Positions 1-7,227 of a stretch of 9,258 nt of DNA are shown in pieces. Origin of the DNA: Chloroflexota bacterium (GTDB lineage Bacteria; Chloroflexota; Chloroflexia; QHBQ01; JADMIH01); assembly GCA_015478675.1 (NCBI GenBank), contig JADMIH010000152.1, forward strand, positions 1-9,258, given 5' to 3'. Below the pieces are notes generated by a model. It was not told where the DNA came from. It made no database searches and worked only from the letters and a program-made list of their open reading frames with translations. Numbering within the stretch: the stretch's first letter is position 1; every line of letters starts with the position of its first letter. The translations under genes and the position numbers were made by a program.

Positions 1-2855
1 CCATCGCCTGCTTGCCACAACATGGCAGAGGCCGGTACCTGGTAGCCTGGCACATCCTTGCCTTTGTCCTTGGCGTTGCCGTTGCGGTTGGCATGGCTCT
101 TACCCTTGTCGCCCTGAGCTTCGCGCACCACTTCCACGAGGCCTGCCGCCTTGAGCCCTTCGAGCAGGTCGCAGATCACCTGCTGGCTATCCTCAACGCT
201 CAACCTTTCGCCACCCGGGAATGTAGTACGCCGCCGCAGATACTGCCCGTAGCCGCCTCTAGCCGACAAATAAACGTCACCTCCGAAGTCGCCGGGACGG
301 CTGGGCCGCGGGTAGAGCACGCTTGAGTGCTCCATCTTCTCGTTCTCGTCGATGGCCCAGGGGTCTATGAGGCGCTGGCTGCTCTGCTGCTGGGTCCGCT
401 CCTGCGCGTCCTGGTCCAGGTAATCCACCTTGATGGCAAGCTCGCGCCTCATGAAATCGAGCAAGACCCGGGAAATCCTGGCCCGCGTTTCCGGAGTAGC
501 CAAAGCAAGCGCAGGGTGGCGTGCAGTCCACACGTCCTCCGCCCCGCATACGTCATCAAGCGATAGATAGTCAATACGCAAAAGTCCGCATTGCTCAAGG
601 TTCGGAGAGGTGATACGCCATCCGCGCTTTAGGTCGCGGTACAGGCGGTAACCGAGCACCTCGCGCAGCGCACGCTCAGTCTCCTTGAGGAGCTGGAAGC
701 GCACATCGGGGTCGCTGGCGTATAGCTCGATGGGCAGATTGATAGCCGAGAATACTCTTTGTGTGAGGGAGGCATGGTCGAGGCCTTCGCTGCCCGAGTC
801 ACGGACCGCGCGGTACAAAGCCGAGCGCAGTAGCCCTATCTCCACAAAGTCGTTGAAGTGCCCTGCTTGTAGAGAAGCGTCCTGGCGGTTGTCGGTGAAG
901 CTAAGGAGCTTGCGAGCGCGGCGGGGAAGGTCTGACCTTCTCAGTTCGCGCACTGCCGACATGCTGAGGATGGTGGTGGCGGTGCTTCTCCCTTCCGAGC
1001 TTAGAAGCGCGAGCTTTGCAAAGTCATTCTGCTGGCGGAAGTCATACGATACGCCGCAATTGAGGCAGAACCGGAATGGAGCTCCTATGTAGTGGCAAAG
1101 GAGGCTGCCGTCTTTAGCTGCCCCATTATTCTCGCCCCTCTCCCCGCTGCCTTCCCCTTTCCTCTCGCTTCCATTGGGCGCTACCCTTACAGGTGTGGGA
1201 AGCTCCTTGCGTCGTGAGCCTACCACTCGGCGCACACCGTTCTGGTCTTCCACCCAATCTTCTGGGAGCCGATCAAGCATTTCGTCGTAATCGGACGGCC
1301 ACGGCTCATCCGAGCTGAAGTGGAGAAACCCTGCTTCACTGGCACCGATATCGGCCTGGTCTCCGAGGTCGCGGGGTATGTAGGTGTAACCGCCGCTATC
1401 GTTGTCATAGATACGCCGGACCACGAAGTATTCCTCACCGCACTCGCGGCAGAAGACCACAGGCAGCAGCACATGGTCCCGGCTGCCGGGCTTGTACTTC
1501 TGCCCGTGGACCGTAATGTACCGGCTGCTTTCCGGCTCCAATGAAGCGTAGACAGCATCACCCTTTGAGATGAACTGGTGCAGCCGGAAGGCGAATGCAG
1601 GGAAGCCGGTTTCGGGGTTGCGCTCGCAGGTGTAGCCTGCCAGTAGTCCCTCGCGTATGGCGGCAGCACAGCGTACCTCTGCCACGCCGATTAGCTGGCT
1701 CAGTTTGCGAGCCGCACCGTCCGGTCCTTCTATGCTCTGCGGCGTGGATCGCACAAGGCGGCCGCTCGGGTCGGCGGTCACCCCGAAGGTGCTCTCGATC
1801 CAGATGGAGAGTGGATCCTTGATGAACTCAGCGAAAGCGCTGGGCGGATGTATATTGGGATCTGCTATTCGACGGGTGAGAAGATCGACAAAAACGGGGT
1901 CGCCCAAGTCAAGCTCGTGTGTGGCACGGCGCAATGTCTCGCCTATGACGCTTTCGGGGCGTACATCTGCACCGAACAAGCGTGTGGCAACAGCGGCCAC
2001 CTGGGAACGCTGCTCGTCGTAGCTTCCAACACCTGCCAATGTAGCAGAAGTGCCAACGCACTGAAGCGGTTGCTGTGTTTCATTGCTTTGAAGTCGATCG
2101 CGGACCCTACGCACAAGCAGAGCCACATCTGCGCCCTGTCTCCCGCGGTAGGTATGTAACTCGTCGAGCACCAGGAAGCGCATACCTTTAGCAGCCTCAA
2201 TGAGGGGCCGCTCTATAGGGCGGGTGAGGATGAGCTCCAACATGACATAGTTGGTGAGCAGGATGTCGGGTGGGTTTGCCATAATGGCCTGACGGTCAAC
2301 GTCCGACTCCTGGCCTGTGTAGCGGGCAAAGGTGACAGGGCCTTTGCCGTCCGGGTAGCCGTAGTTGAGGAACTTCTCAAGCTCCCCGTACTGGCTATTT
2401 GCCAGCGCGTTCATTGGGTAGACCACGATGGCCTGAATACCCTTGCCGCGCCCCCGGCGCAACACGTGGTCCACGATGGGCACTATGTAGGCGAGGCTCT
2501 TGCCTGAGCCGGTGCCGGTCGTGAGCACATAGTTTGCTCCGGTCCGCGCTGTGCGTGCCGCCTCCGACTGGTGTCGGTGCAGTCGTAGTGGTTGGCCTGG
2601 GTCCTGGCGGTCGCGTTTTATGCGGAAGACCCGGGCGCACTCAGGATGAAGCACATCTTCACCGACCAGGTCCTCAATCCATTCGCCTGGCTCAAAGGAG
2701 GGGTTTAGCTGTGTTAGGGGGTCCGGCCATAGAGCCCCGCTATCGAGGCTCTCGCGTACACGTTTGCTGATCTCCTCGTCTCGGATGTTGATGAAGCTTG
2801 AGACGTAGGTTTTGTAGCCGGAAATGAGTTGGTCGCGTATATCAAAAACGTTCAT
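1..2855 (-). CDS. Giant DEAD/DEAH-box helicase, DUF1998/YprA-like family, N-terminal part (runs off left edge)
   Basis: Superfamily 2 ATP-dependent nucleic-acid helicase. The frame stays open from the ATG at 2855 to the window edge, 951 codons with no stop. Visible motifs: Walker A GTGSGKS (residues 114-120), motif Ia VVYPMNALANSQYGEL shortly after, motif II as DELH (231-234) instead of DEAH, and motif III SAT (270-272). Two cysteine pairs follow, CREC (469-472) and CLNC (597-600), a likely four-Cys metal site, and then FTDNRQDA (653-660) at the entry to the second RecA-like domain. Motif VI and any C-terminal DUF1998 domain would lie beyond the window. From memory, relatives with this layout exceed 1,500 residues. 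The start is supported by GAGG at 2863-2866, 7 nt upstream. Relatives occur in defence islands (DISARM DrmA/DrmB are related) and as stand-alone repair helicases such as MrfA; with no visible partner gene, the exact role is open. Confidence 0.9.
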   Translation of the reverse strand, partial: MNVFDIRDQLISGYKTYVSSFINIRDEEISKRVRESLDSGALWPDPLTQLNPSFEPGEWIEDLVGEDVLHPECARVFRIKRDRQDPGQPLRLHRHQSEAARTARTGANYVLTTGTGSGKSLAYIVPIVDHVLRRGRGKGIQAIVVYPMNALANSQYGELEKFLNYGYPDGKGPVTFARYTGQESDVDRQAIMANPPDILLTNYVMLELILTRPIERPLIEAAKGMRFLVLDELHTYRGRQGADVALLVRRVRDRLQSNETQQPLQCVGTSATLAGVGSYDEQRSQVAAVATRLFGADVRPESVIGETLRRATHELDLGDPVFVDLLTRRIADPNIHPPSAFAEFIKDPLSIWIESTFGVTADPSGRLVRSTPQSIEGPDGAARKLSQLIGVAEVRCAAAIREGLLAGYTCERNPETGFPAFAFRLHQFISKGDAVYASLEPESSRYITVHGQKYKPGSRDHVLLPVVFCRECGEEYFVVRRIYDNDSGGYTYIPRDLGDQADIGASEAGFLHFSSDEPWPSDYDEMLDRLPEDWVEDQNGVRRVVGSRRKELPTPVRVAPNGSERKGEGSGERGENNGAAKDGSLLCHYIGAPFRFCLNCGVSYDFRQQNDFAKLALLSSEGRSTATTILSMSAVRELRRSDLPRRARKLLSFTDNRQDASLQAGHFNDFVEIGLLRSALYRAVRDSGSEGLDHASLTQRVFSAINLPIELYASDPDVRFQLLKETERALREVLGYRLYRDLKRGWRITSPNLEQCGLLRIDYLSLDDVCGAEDVWTARHPALALATPETRARISRVLLDFMRRELAIKVDYLDQDAQERTQQQSSQRLIDPWAIDENEKMEHSSVLYPRPSRPGDFGGDVYLSARGGYGQYLRRRTTFPGGERLSVEDSQQVICDLLEGLKAAGLVEVVREAQGDKGKSHANRNGNAKDKGKDVPGYQVPASAMLWQAGD

Positions 2856-2876
2856 CAGGTCGCCTCATCGTACTTC

Positions 2877-2905
2877 TTTGTAGTTTGAGCATCTGCTACA
2901 ATCAA
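2877..2905 (-). promoter_or_regulatory. Candidate promoter for the helicase
   Basis: Reading the minus strand, TTGATT (2905-2900) is followed after exactly 17 nt by TACAAA (2882-2877). Each hexamer matches the sigma-70 consensus at four of six positions. It would give a short leader that begins just upstream of the GAGG ribosome site. It lies between the transposase remnant and the helicase, so the helicase need not depend on readthrough from the NHL gene. The match is modest and rests on sequence alone. Confidence 0.3.
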
Positions 2906-2998
2906 ATCTAAGTGAGCCGTACATTTTGATTCGAAATGTCTACCTGCGGTCGTGGGTCTTACGTGGCCTGCCCTTGGGGTAGCCGTTTGGTTGGTCGG

Positions 2999-3133
2999 CC
3001 AGAGCTTCAAGAACACACCTGCCTCTACCCATTGTTGGAAGCGGTCATGAAAGGTCAACCAGGAGCGGCTCACGGAGTTGAGCCAAGCGCCACAGACCGC
3101 CCAGACCTCCGCTCAGCCCTGGAATCGCTTCAT
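2999..3133 (-). pseudogene. Degraded IS5-family transposase fragment
   Basis: From 3112 the minus strand reads AEVWAVCGAW, then LTFHDRFQQWVEAGVFLKLW ending at 2999. This resembles the segment just after the N-terminus of IS5-group transposases, where the family typically has an RTGCQW-type motif and then a T-V-H-D-R-F-x-x-W-V-x-x-G-V-F-x-x-x-W pattern. An ATG at 3133 is in frame, but a TGA at 3115-3113 interrupts after six codons. No DDE catalytic domain follows: after LKLW the frame continues with unrelated sequence to a TGA at 2857-2855. I see no terminal inverted repeats around it. It is best read as an inactive relic. The resemblance is from memory of the family and has not been aligned. 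Confidence 0.6.
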
Positions 3134-3161
3134 GAGCAGACGCTCACAGCTCGCCCGTTCT

Positions 3162-4568
3162 CTACGGTATTTTGCCCAGGTTCACAACGCGGCTACTCGA
3201 TGTATCAACCACGTAGACTGTGCCATCGGGCGTGACTGTTATGCCTGTAGGAGTGCTAAGAGTTACCGCGCCCTCTTTGTTCTTCTGGCCTGAGAGCTGG
3301 CCCGCCGAGCTGAACTTGAGCACTGTCCCGCCGGTCGGTGCGGTGGCGTAGATATTGCCTGCTCCATCTATGGCTAAAAACGGTTCCAGGAGAGTGCCTG
3401 TGGCCCAGTCGTTGGCAGGAACTGCCCACTGTGCCAGCGGCTTGCCATCTTTATCGAACTTCTGGATACGGCTGTTGCGCGTGTCGGCCACGTAGATGTT
3501 GCCACTGCCGTCAACGACTATGCCTATAGGCTCATTCAACTCGCCGGGCTTGTCGAACGGATATTTGGCATCCGCCTTTTCCTTGCTCATGCCGCTGTCT
3601 ATCTTTCGCAGGAACTTGCCACTTGCGTCGAAGATCAGCACGCGCTTGTTGCCGGTATCGGTTACGTACACAGCCCCATCGGGGCCGACCGCAACCCCAC
3701 GAGGCCCCCAGAACTTGCTCTCCTTGTTCGGGTCGGTAGTTGAGGCGTCGTCGAGCAAGCTGAGGAACCCACCCCATTGGGTGATAAACTTGCCGTTGTT
3801 GTCGAACTTCTGGATGCGGTGGTTCCAGGTGTCGGCGACGTATACGCTGCCTTGCGCATCCACAGCCACACCGCCCGGTCCTGTGCCAACAGAGTTCGGG
3901 TTCATCGGATTGAATTGTCCATCTGCATCGCCTTCAGCGCCGAACGCGGTGATGAACTTGCCGGCTTTGTCGTACTTCTGGATGCGAAAGTTCTGGGTAT
4001 CGGCTACGAAGAAATTGCCGTTGGGGTCTTGAGCTATGCCCCGAGGCAGATTGAGTTGGCCCTTGTTGACCCCGGCTGGACCGGCATCAAACAGGGCGGC
4101 AGGCGTGGCGTTTGGCTGGGGAGTAGGCTGCGGCACCACTGTAGCGGTGGTCGCTACAGCAGCATTACTCGTTCCCTGGCTCGTCAACTGCACCACAGCA
4201 GGCAGCTGGGCAGGGGCCGGTGCGGGCTGTCGGCTCCTGTTTAGATAAATGAGCACCAGCACCAAAGTCAATCCACCGAGCACGACGCCCGCGAGCCCGC
4301 CAATCAGGTAGGCTACAAAGCCCGGCTTGAGATATGGAGCCGGTTGCAGCTCCTCATAATCGAACTCTTCGGGATCAAGCTCTATCTCTTCTATTTCCTC
4401 TGCTCTAGCCTGAGCTGGCGCGTCGTTCATATCGTCGCTTGAGCTTGCGCCAGGGGCCTCTCTTACAGCCTCACCTGCACGGGCAGCTACTCTGCGGACG
4501 CGATACCTGAACCCTTCCGCCAGGGGGGGATCTTGCCGGGGATCGTCTTTGTCGTGCTCTCTGTTCAT
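3162..4568 (-). CDS. Membrane-anchored NHL-repeat beta-propeller protein
   Basis: 468 residues. Residues 1-80 are hydrophilic and very acidic near 57-73 (EEIEEIELDPEEFDYEEL). One membrane helix spans about 84-108, followed by RSR and a Pro/Ala/Thr-rich linker (112-158). From about 165 to the end there are six NHL-type blades. Four carry the signature (V/T)-D-T-x-N-x-R (residues 188-200, 244-256, 302-314, 360-372), mostly as VADTxNxRIQKFD; the fifth and sixth are degenerate. There is no cleavable signal peptide, so the propeller is probably outside the cell with the acidic tail in the cytoplasm, though the R-x-R after the helix makes topology less certain. NHL propellers usually bind proteins or other ligands and are not enzymes by themselves. 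The ATG is supported by an in-frame TAA a few codons upstream; the ribosome site is weak (GGAT). The ligand is unknown. Confidence 0.85.
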   Translation of the reverse strand: MNREHDKDDPRQDPPLAEGFRYRVRRVAARAGEAVREAPGASSSDDMNDAPAQARAEEIEEIELDPEEFDYEELQPAPYLKPGFVAYLIGGLAGVVLGGLTLVLVLIYLNRSRQPAPAPAQLPAVVQLTSQGTSNAAVATTATVVPQPTPQPNATPAALFDAGPAGVNKGQLNLPRGIAQDPNGNFFVADTQNFRIQKYDKAGKFITAFGAEGDADGQFNPMNPNSVGTGPGGVAVDAQGSVYVADTWNHRIQKFDNNGKFITQWGGFLSLLDDASTTDPNKESKFWGPRGVAVGPDGAVYVTDTGNKRVLIFDASGKFLRKIDSGMSKEKADAKYPFDKPGELNEPIGIVVDGSGNIYVADTRNSRIQKFDKDGKPLAQWAVPANDWATGTLLEPFLAIDGAGNIYATAPTGGTVLKFSSAGQLSGQKNKEGAVTLSTPTGITVTPDGTVYVVDTSSSRVVNLGKIP

Positions 4569-4611
4569 GGTTTTGATCCAAGGAATGTATTTCCGGCGCG
4601 GTTAGCTCGGT

Positions 4612-4647
4612 GCCCCTTTAGCCTCTTTAGCCTCTTTAGCCTCTTTA
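4612..4647. repeat. 9-bp tandem repeat, four units, in the NHL gene leader
   Basis: Four head-to-tail units on the plus strand: GCCCCTTTA once, then GCCTCTTTA three times. On the minus strand, the sense strand of the NHL gene, each unit reads TAAAGAGGC and therefore carries a Shine-Dalgarno-like AGAGG (AGGGG in the last). The array sits between the candidate -10 box at 4661-4666 and the ATG at 4568. Confidence 0.85.
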
Positions 4648-4660
4648 GCACTGTAATGAG

Positions 4661-4690
4661 ATTATACACGTAATTGTTCAGAGTAAGCCA
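4661..4690 (-). promoter_or_regulatory. Candidate promoter for the NHL gene (perfect -10 box)
   Basis: The minus strand has a perfect TATAAT at 4666-4661, about 95 nt upstream of the NHL start. The best -35 at 18 nt spacing is TGGCTT (4690-4685), a poor match. The box lies just beyond the stop codon of the debranching-enzyme gene, so the NHL gene may be transcribed independently of its upstream neighbour. The leader would contain the 9-bp repeats. Confidence 0.4.
4669..4687 (+). repeat. Dispersed repeat copy overlapping the end of the debranching-enzyme gene
   Basis: This 19-nt stretch (C-GTAAT-TGTTCAGAGTAAG) matches 9117-9135 at 18 of 19 positions; a shorter third copy is at 8918-8931. It contains the TGA stop (4680-4678) and the last codons of the minus-strand glycoside hydrolase gene, so the repeat appears to have contributed the present C-terminus. 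Confidence 0.6.
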
Positions 4691-6951
4691 TGACTCTGTG
4701 GGCCGCCATCGCCACTTGACGGCGACAGAGTGTAGATGTTACTCGCTCCATCGCGACGAACCGCCAAGTCTAAGCGTCTGCCGCCGACCCGCAAACCTGC
4801 CAGAGTGATGCTGTCCACACCTTGCGGCAGCAGAGGCGACACTCTCAGCCCACCGTCCTGAGCGACCGCCGCCAGGCCGAGAATAGACTGGAGGGCCAGC
4901 CAGGGCGTGCCCGCCGCCCATGCCTGTGGGCTACAACTCACCGGGTATGGCACGGGCGATGACTCGCGCTCAGCCCCGCTGCCGCGCTCGAAACCGCAAT
5001 AGAGCTCCGGCAAGCGGCCACCGGGGAAGGTCATGGCCGCGGCGAATATCTCCTCGGCCACCTGTAGCATCTCCTGGTGGAAGCCGTAACGCCTCAGCCC
5101 CGCTATCAGCAACGAATTGTCATGAGGCCAGATGCTCCCGTTATGATAGCTCATCGGGTTATAAGACGGATCCGCCGTGCTCATCGTGCGCACCCCCCAA
5201 CCGGAGCGCATGCCGGGCTGCACAAGGCGCGCAACGACGACCCCTGCTTTTTCCTCGTCTATGATGCCATTCCACAGGCAGTGCCCAATGTTCGAGGTGA
5301 CCGCCCGCACCTGCTTCTTGTCTGCATCCAACGCCTGCGCATAATAGCCTTCTTCAGGCCACCAGAAGTCGCGGTTGAAATGTGCTTTGAGCGCAGCAGC
5401 CTTCGCTTCTAACCTTGTGGCTGTGAGCAGCTGGCCGCCGCTGCCGTAGTGCCGCAAAACGGCTGCAAGCCCCAGCATCGCGGCGTACCAGTAGCCCTGC
5501 ACCTCCACCAGAGCTACCGGCTGCACGGGGCGCGGCCCAAGATCGCCGCCCATCGATTCGTCGCTGTCCTTCCAGCCCTGGTGTAAGATACCTTTGCGCG
5601 AGCGACGCCGGAACTCTATATAGCCGTCGCCGTCCATATCGCCGTATTCTTCGGCCCAGGCGAGCGCCCTCTCTACATTCGGCCAAAGCTCCTCGAAAAG
5701 GGCCGGGTTGTCTACCCACTTGAATAGCTCGGAATAGAGCAGAATGAAAAGAAGCGTGCTGTCCACTGAACCATAGTAGGGGCTGTGGGGCACTTCGCCC
5801 TGCAAAGTCATATCGCCACGCCGCAACTCGTGCAGGATTTTGCCAGGCTCCATGTCCCGAAAGTCATCGAAGCCGGTGGCCTGGTAAGCCGACAGTGCAC
5901 GCATCGTATCTATCGCTATCTTCGGGTTGAGGGATAGGGTTTGCAGGGAGGTGATCAGACTGTCGCGCCCGAAGAGGGTGAAGTACCAGGGGACGCCCGC
6001 CGTCACCACAAGGCCCGTCGGCTCCTGCTGCATGAGCGAGCGCAGGTCGAGGGTCGCCGTCTCGAAGATGCTGGCGAGCCTATGGTCGCTCGTCTTCACG
6101 CTCGTACATTCCGCCAGCCATCGTGTGTAGAGGGCGTGCATAGCCGCCACTTCGCTGCTGAAGGTTCCTCTAGCACCAGGTGGCTCTGGCTCTGGCTGTG
6201 GTGCCTCTTCGTTCGCACCTGCGGGCGCACCAACAGGCATGAAGCAGATATCCAGCGCGATAGTGCGGTTCGGTTCCAGGTTGAGGCTGTAGTGCAGGAT
6301 TACTTCAGGCAGCCTCTCGCCCCTGACTGCGCTCAAGCTGCTGACTTCTTCCACATACTCCGGTGGCGTGCTGCACTCTACACGGAGTGACCGGTGCGCG
6401 CCTCGCTTTCTGGAGAGGTCACTTCCATCCTGCGGTTGCAGATGTGAGCTAAAGGTGATCGCTCGACCGCCCACCTCTATATCGGCTTTTATCTGTACCA
6501 GATAGCTGTGGGTAAAACCCGGTAGGCCGCGCACTTCAAATATGTCCGCAAAGTCGGCCCCAACCCGCAAGGCCACCTTCACAGGAAGAGCCACCGGGTG
6601 ATAGTTGGTAAACTCAAGTCGCTCAACCAGGCCGCGATTGATGTACCGCTTGCGACTAAGGGCAACAGCGTTCGGTATCAGACGTTCAACCATCTCACCT
6701 TCTATAAAAGCGGGTAGTTCTACCTTGTGGTGGACCCCCATGTGAAACTTGGCAGCAATATTATAGTCAGTGGTATAACTGAGTGTCTGCGGCTTTCCCC
6801 CATTCACCAGCAATTGCAGGCGGCTCAGATAGCGGGTGTCGTGCAGGTACATACCCTGACCTTCCGGTCCCGGCACTAACTCGCCATCGAGATCGCTGAC
6901 AAGGAAGATGAAATCGTCCTTGATAGTAATCGTATCAGTTGCTACGCCCAC
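4678..6951 (-). CDS. Glycogen-debranching-type amylo-alpha-1,6-glucosidase family protein
   Basis: 757 residues, close to the usual length of this bacterial two-domain family. Residues 1 to about 240 form the N-terminal beta-rich domain (GDE_N_bis type: family-typical SDLDGELVPGPEGQGMYLHDTRYLS near 19-43). Residues 265 to about 700 form an (alpha/alpha)6 glycosidase barrel: GVPWYFTLFGRDSL (319-332), HSPYYGSVDSTLLF (389-402), the Ca-loop-like DMDGDGYIEF (438-447), HQGWKDSDESM (457-467), HNGSIWPHDN (603-612) and ELYCGFER (649-656). By analogy with clan GH-G/GH63-like enzymes, an acidic residue in GWKDSD and the Glu of ELYCG are the likely catalytic pair (inference). The expected role is removal of alpha-1,6-linked glucosyl branches or trimming of glucan; exact specificity is uncertain because the family also covers glucosylglycerate and trehalose-related hydrolases. 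No signal peptide, so cytoplasmic. The start is GTG; a Pro/Glu/Ala linker (243-262) joins the domains. Confidence 0.88.
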   Translation of the reverse strand: MGVATDTITIKDDFIFLVSDLDGELVPGPEGQGMYLHDTRYLSRLQLLVNGGKPQTLSYTTDYNIAAKFHMGVHHKVELPAFIEGEMVERLIPNAVALSRKRYINRGLVERLEFTNYHPVALPVKVALRVGADFADIFEVRGLPGFTHSYLVQIKADIEVGGRAITFSSHLQPQDGSDLSRKRGAHRSLRVECSTPPEYVEEVSSLSAVRGERLPEVILHYSLNLEPNRTIALDICFMPVGAPAGANEEAPQPEPEPPGARGTFSSEVAAMHALYTRWLAECTSVKTSDHRLASIFETATLDLRSLMQQEPTGLVVTAGVPWYFTLFGRDSLITSLQTLSLNPKIAIDTMRALSAYQATGFDDFRDMEPGKILHELRRGDMTLQGEVPHSPYYGSVDSTLLFILLYSELFKWVDNPALFEELWPNVERALAWAEEYGDMDGDGYIEFRRRSRKGILHQGWKDSDESMGGDLGPRPVQPVALVEVQGYWYAAMLGLAAVLRHYGSGGQLLTATRLEAKAAALKAHFNRDFWWPEEGYYAQALDADKKQVRAVTSNIGHCLWNGIIDEEKAGVVVARLVQPGMRSGWGVRTMSTADPSYNPMSYHNGSIWPHDNSLLIAGLRRYGFHQEMLQVAEEIFAAAMTFPGGRLPELYCGFERGSGAERESSPVPYPVSCSPQAWAAGTPWLALQSILGLAAVAQDGGLRVSPLLPQGVDSITLAGLRVGGRRLDLAVRRDGASNIYTLSPSSGDGGPQSHGLL

Positions 6952-6961
6952 TTACGGACAT

Positions 6962-6966
6962 CCTCC
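6962..6966 (-). promoter_or_regulatory. Ribosome binding site that fixes the GTG start of the debranching enzyme
   Basis: GGAGG within GGGGAGGA on the minus strand lies 10 nt upstream of the GTG at 6951-6949. An ATG at 6961-6959 overlaps this site but is out of frame and hits TAG after six codons, so GTG is the supported start. Confidence 0.65.
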
Positions 6967-7012
6967 CCAACCGCATTCGGCGGAATTATGAATTACGAAC
7001 TCACCTTATACA

Positions 7013-7041
7013 GCCTGGGCCAACTTTGAGCTGGCCCAGGC
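7013..7041. repeat. Perfect 10-bp inverted repeat in the divergent spacer
   Basis: GCCTGGGCCA (7013-7022) and TGGCCCAGGC (7032-7041) are exact reverse complements with a 9-nt loop. No T-run follows on either strand, so it is not an ordinary terminator. It lies 60 nt upstream of the debranching-enzyme start and could be a leader hairpin, an operator or a small REP-like palindrome. Confidence 0.7.
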
Positions 7042-7055
7042 AAATGAACTCCTAC

Positions 7056-7087
7056 CTTGTCGTTCTTCACTGCGTTCAGAATGGCAA
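7056..7087. repeat. Probable dispersed intergenic repeat (CATTCTGAACGCAGTGAAG type)
   Basis: On the minus strand this segment reads GCCATTCTGAACGCAGTGAAG followed by AACGACAAGG. It closely resembles the 'TGTCATTCTGAGCGNAGCGAAGAAT' intergenic repeats that I recall from many bacterial genomes. Only one copy is in the window, so the assignment rests on recognition of the motif and not on internal repetition. Confidence 0.45.
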
Positions 7088-7127
7088 TACCGAGACGGCG
7101 CATCCTTTGATCACCAGGATCGGAAGG

Positions 7128-7156
7128 TTGCATTTGGGTACCCACTCTGATATAAT
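7128..7156 (+). promoter_or_regulatory. rpsT promoter (extended -10)
   Basis: A perfect TATAAT at 7151-7156 is preceded by TGA, giving the extended -10 form TGnTATAAT. With a 17-nt spacer the -35 is TTGCAT (7128-7133), weak as expected for extended -10 promoters. Transcription would start near 7163, leaving a 65-nt leader before the S20 start codon. Confidence 0.7.
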
Positions 7157-7188
7157 AGCTGCTGGCCCAAAAAACAGATGTTATTAGA

Positions 7189-7217
7189 AGAACGGCGTCG
7201 CCGTTTTGTCATGGAGG
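7189..7217 (+). promoter_or_regulatory. rpsT leader hairpin and ribosome binding site
   Basis: AACGGC (7191-7196) pairs with GCCGTT (7200-7205) over a three-base loop; an outer G-T and A-T pair extend it to 7189-7207. It ends six nt before GGAGG (7213-7217), which stands 10 nt from the TTG start. Because S20 autogenously controls translation in E. coli, a hairpin beside the ribosome site is a plausible control element; that role is inferred. Confidence 0.45.
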
Positions 7218-7227
7218 ACACTCACAG

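Noticed and set aside
1..2855. Calling the helicase DISARM DrmA.
   Set aside because: Only the N-terminal part is visible and no drmB, methyltransferase or phospholipase-D-like gene is in the window; the broader family name is all that can be supported.
2855..3073. A 72-residue minus-strand ORF that ends in a TGATG overlap with the helicase, as a coupled antitoxin- or regulator-like small gene.
   Set aside because: Its first third resembles part of an IS5-type transposase and the rest looks like nothing coherent, so it is better explained as a broken insertion-sequence fragment.
3496..4032. A 178-codon plus-strand ORF opposite the NHL gene.
   Set aside because: Its repeated SNFWMR and SATYTLP segments are mirror images of the NHL blade codons on the other strand.
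5941..6390. A 149-codon plus-strand ORF within the debranching-enzyme region.
   Set aside because: It is antisense to well-conserved glycosidase motifs and its translation has no recognisable pattern.
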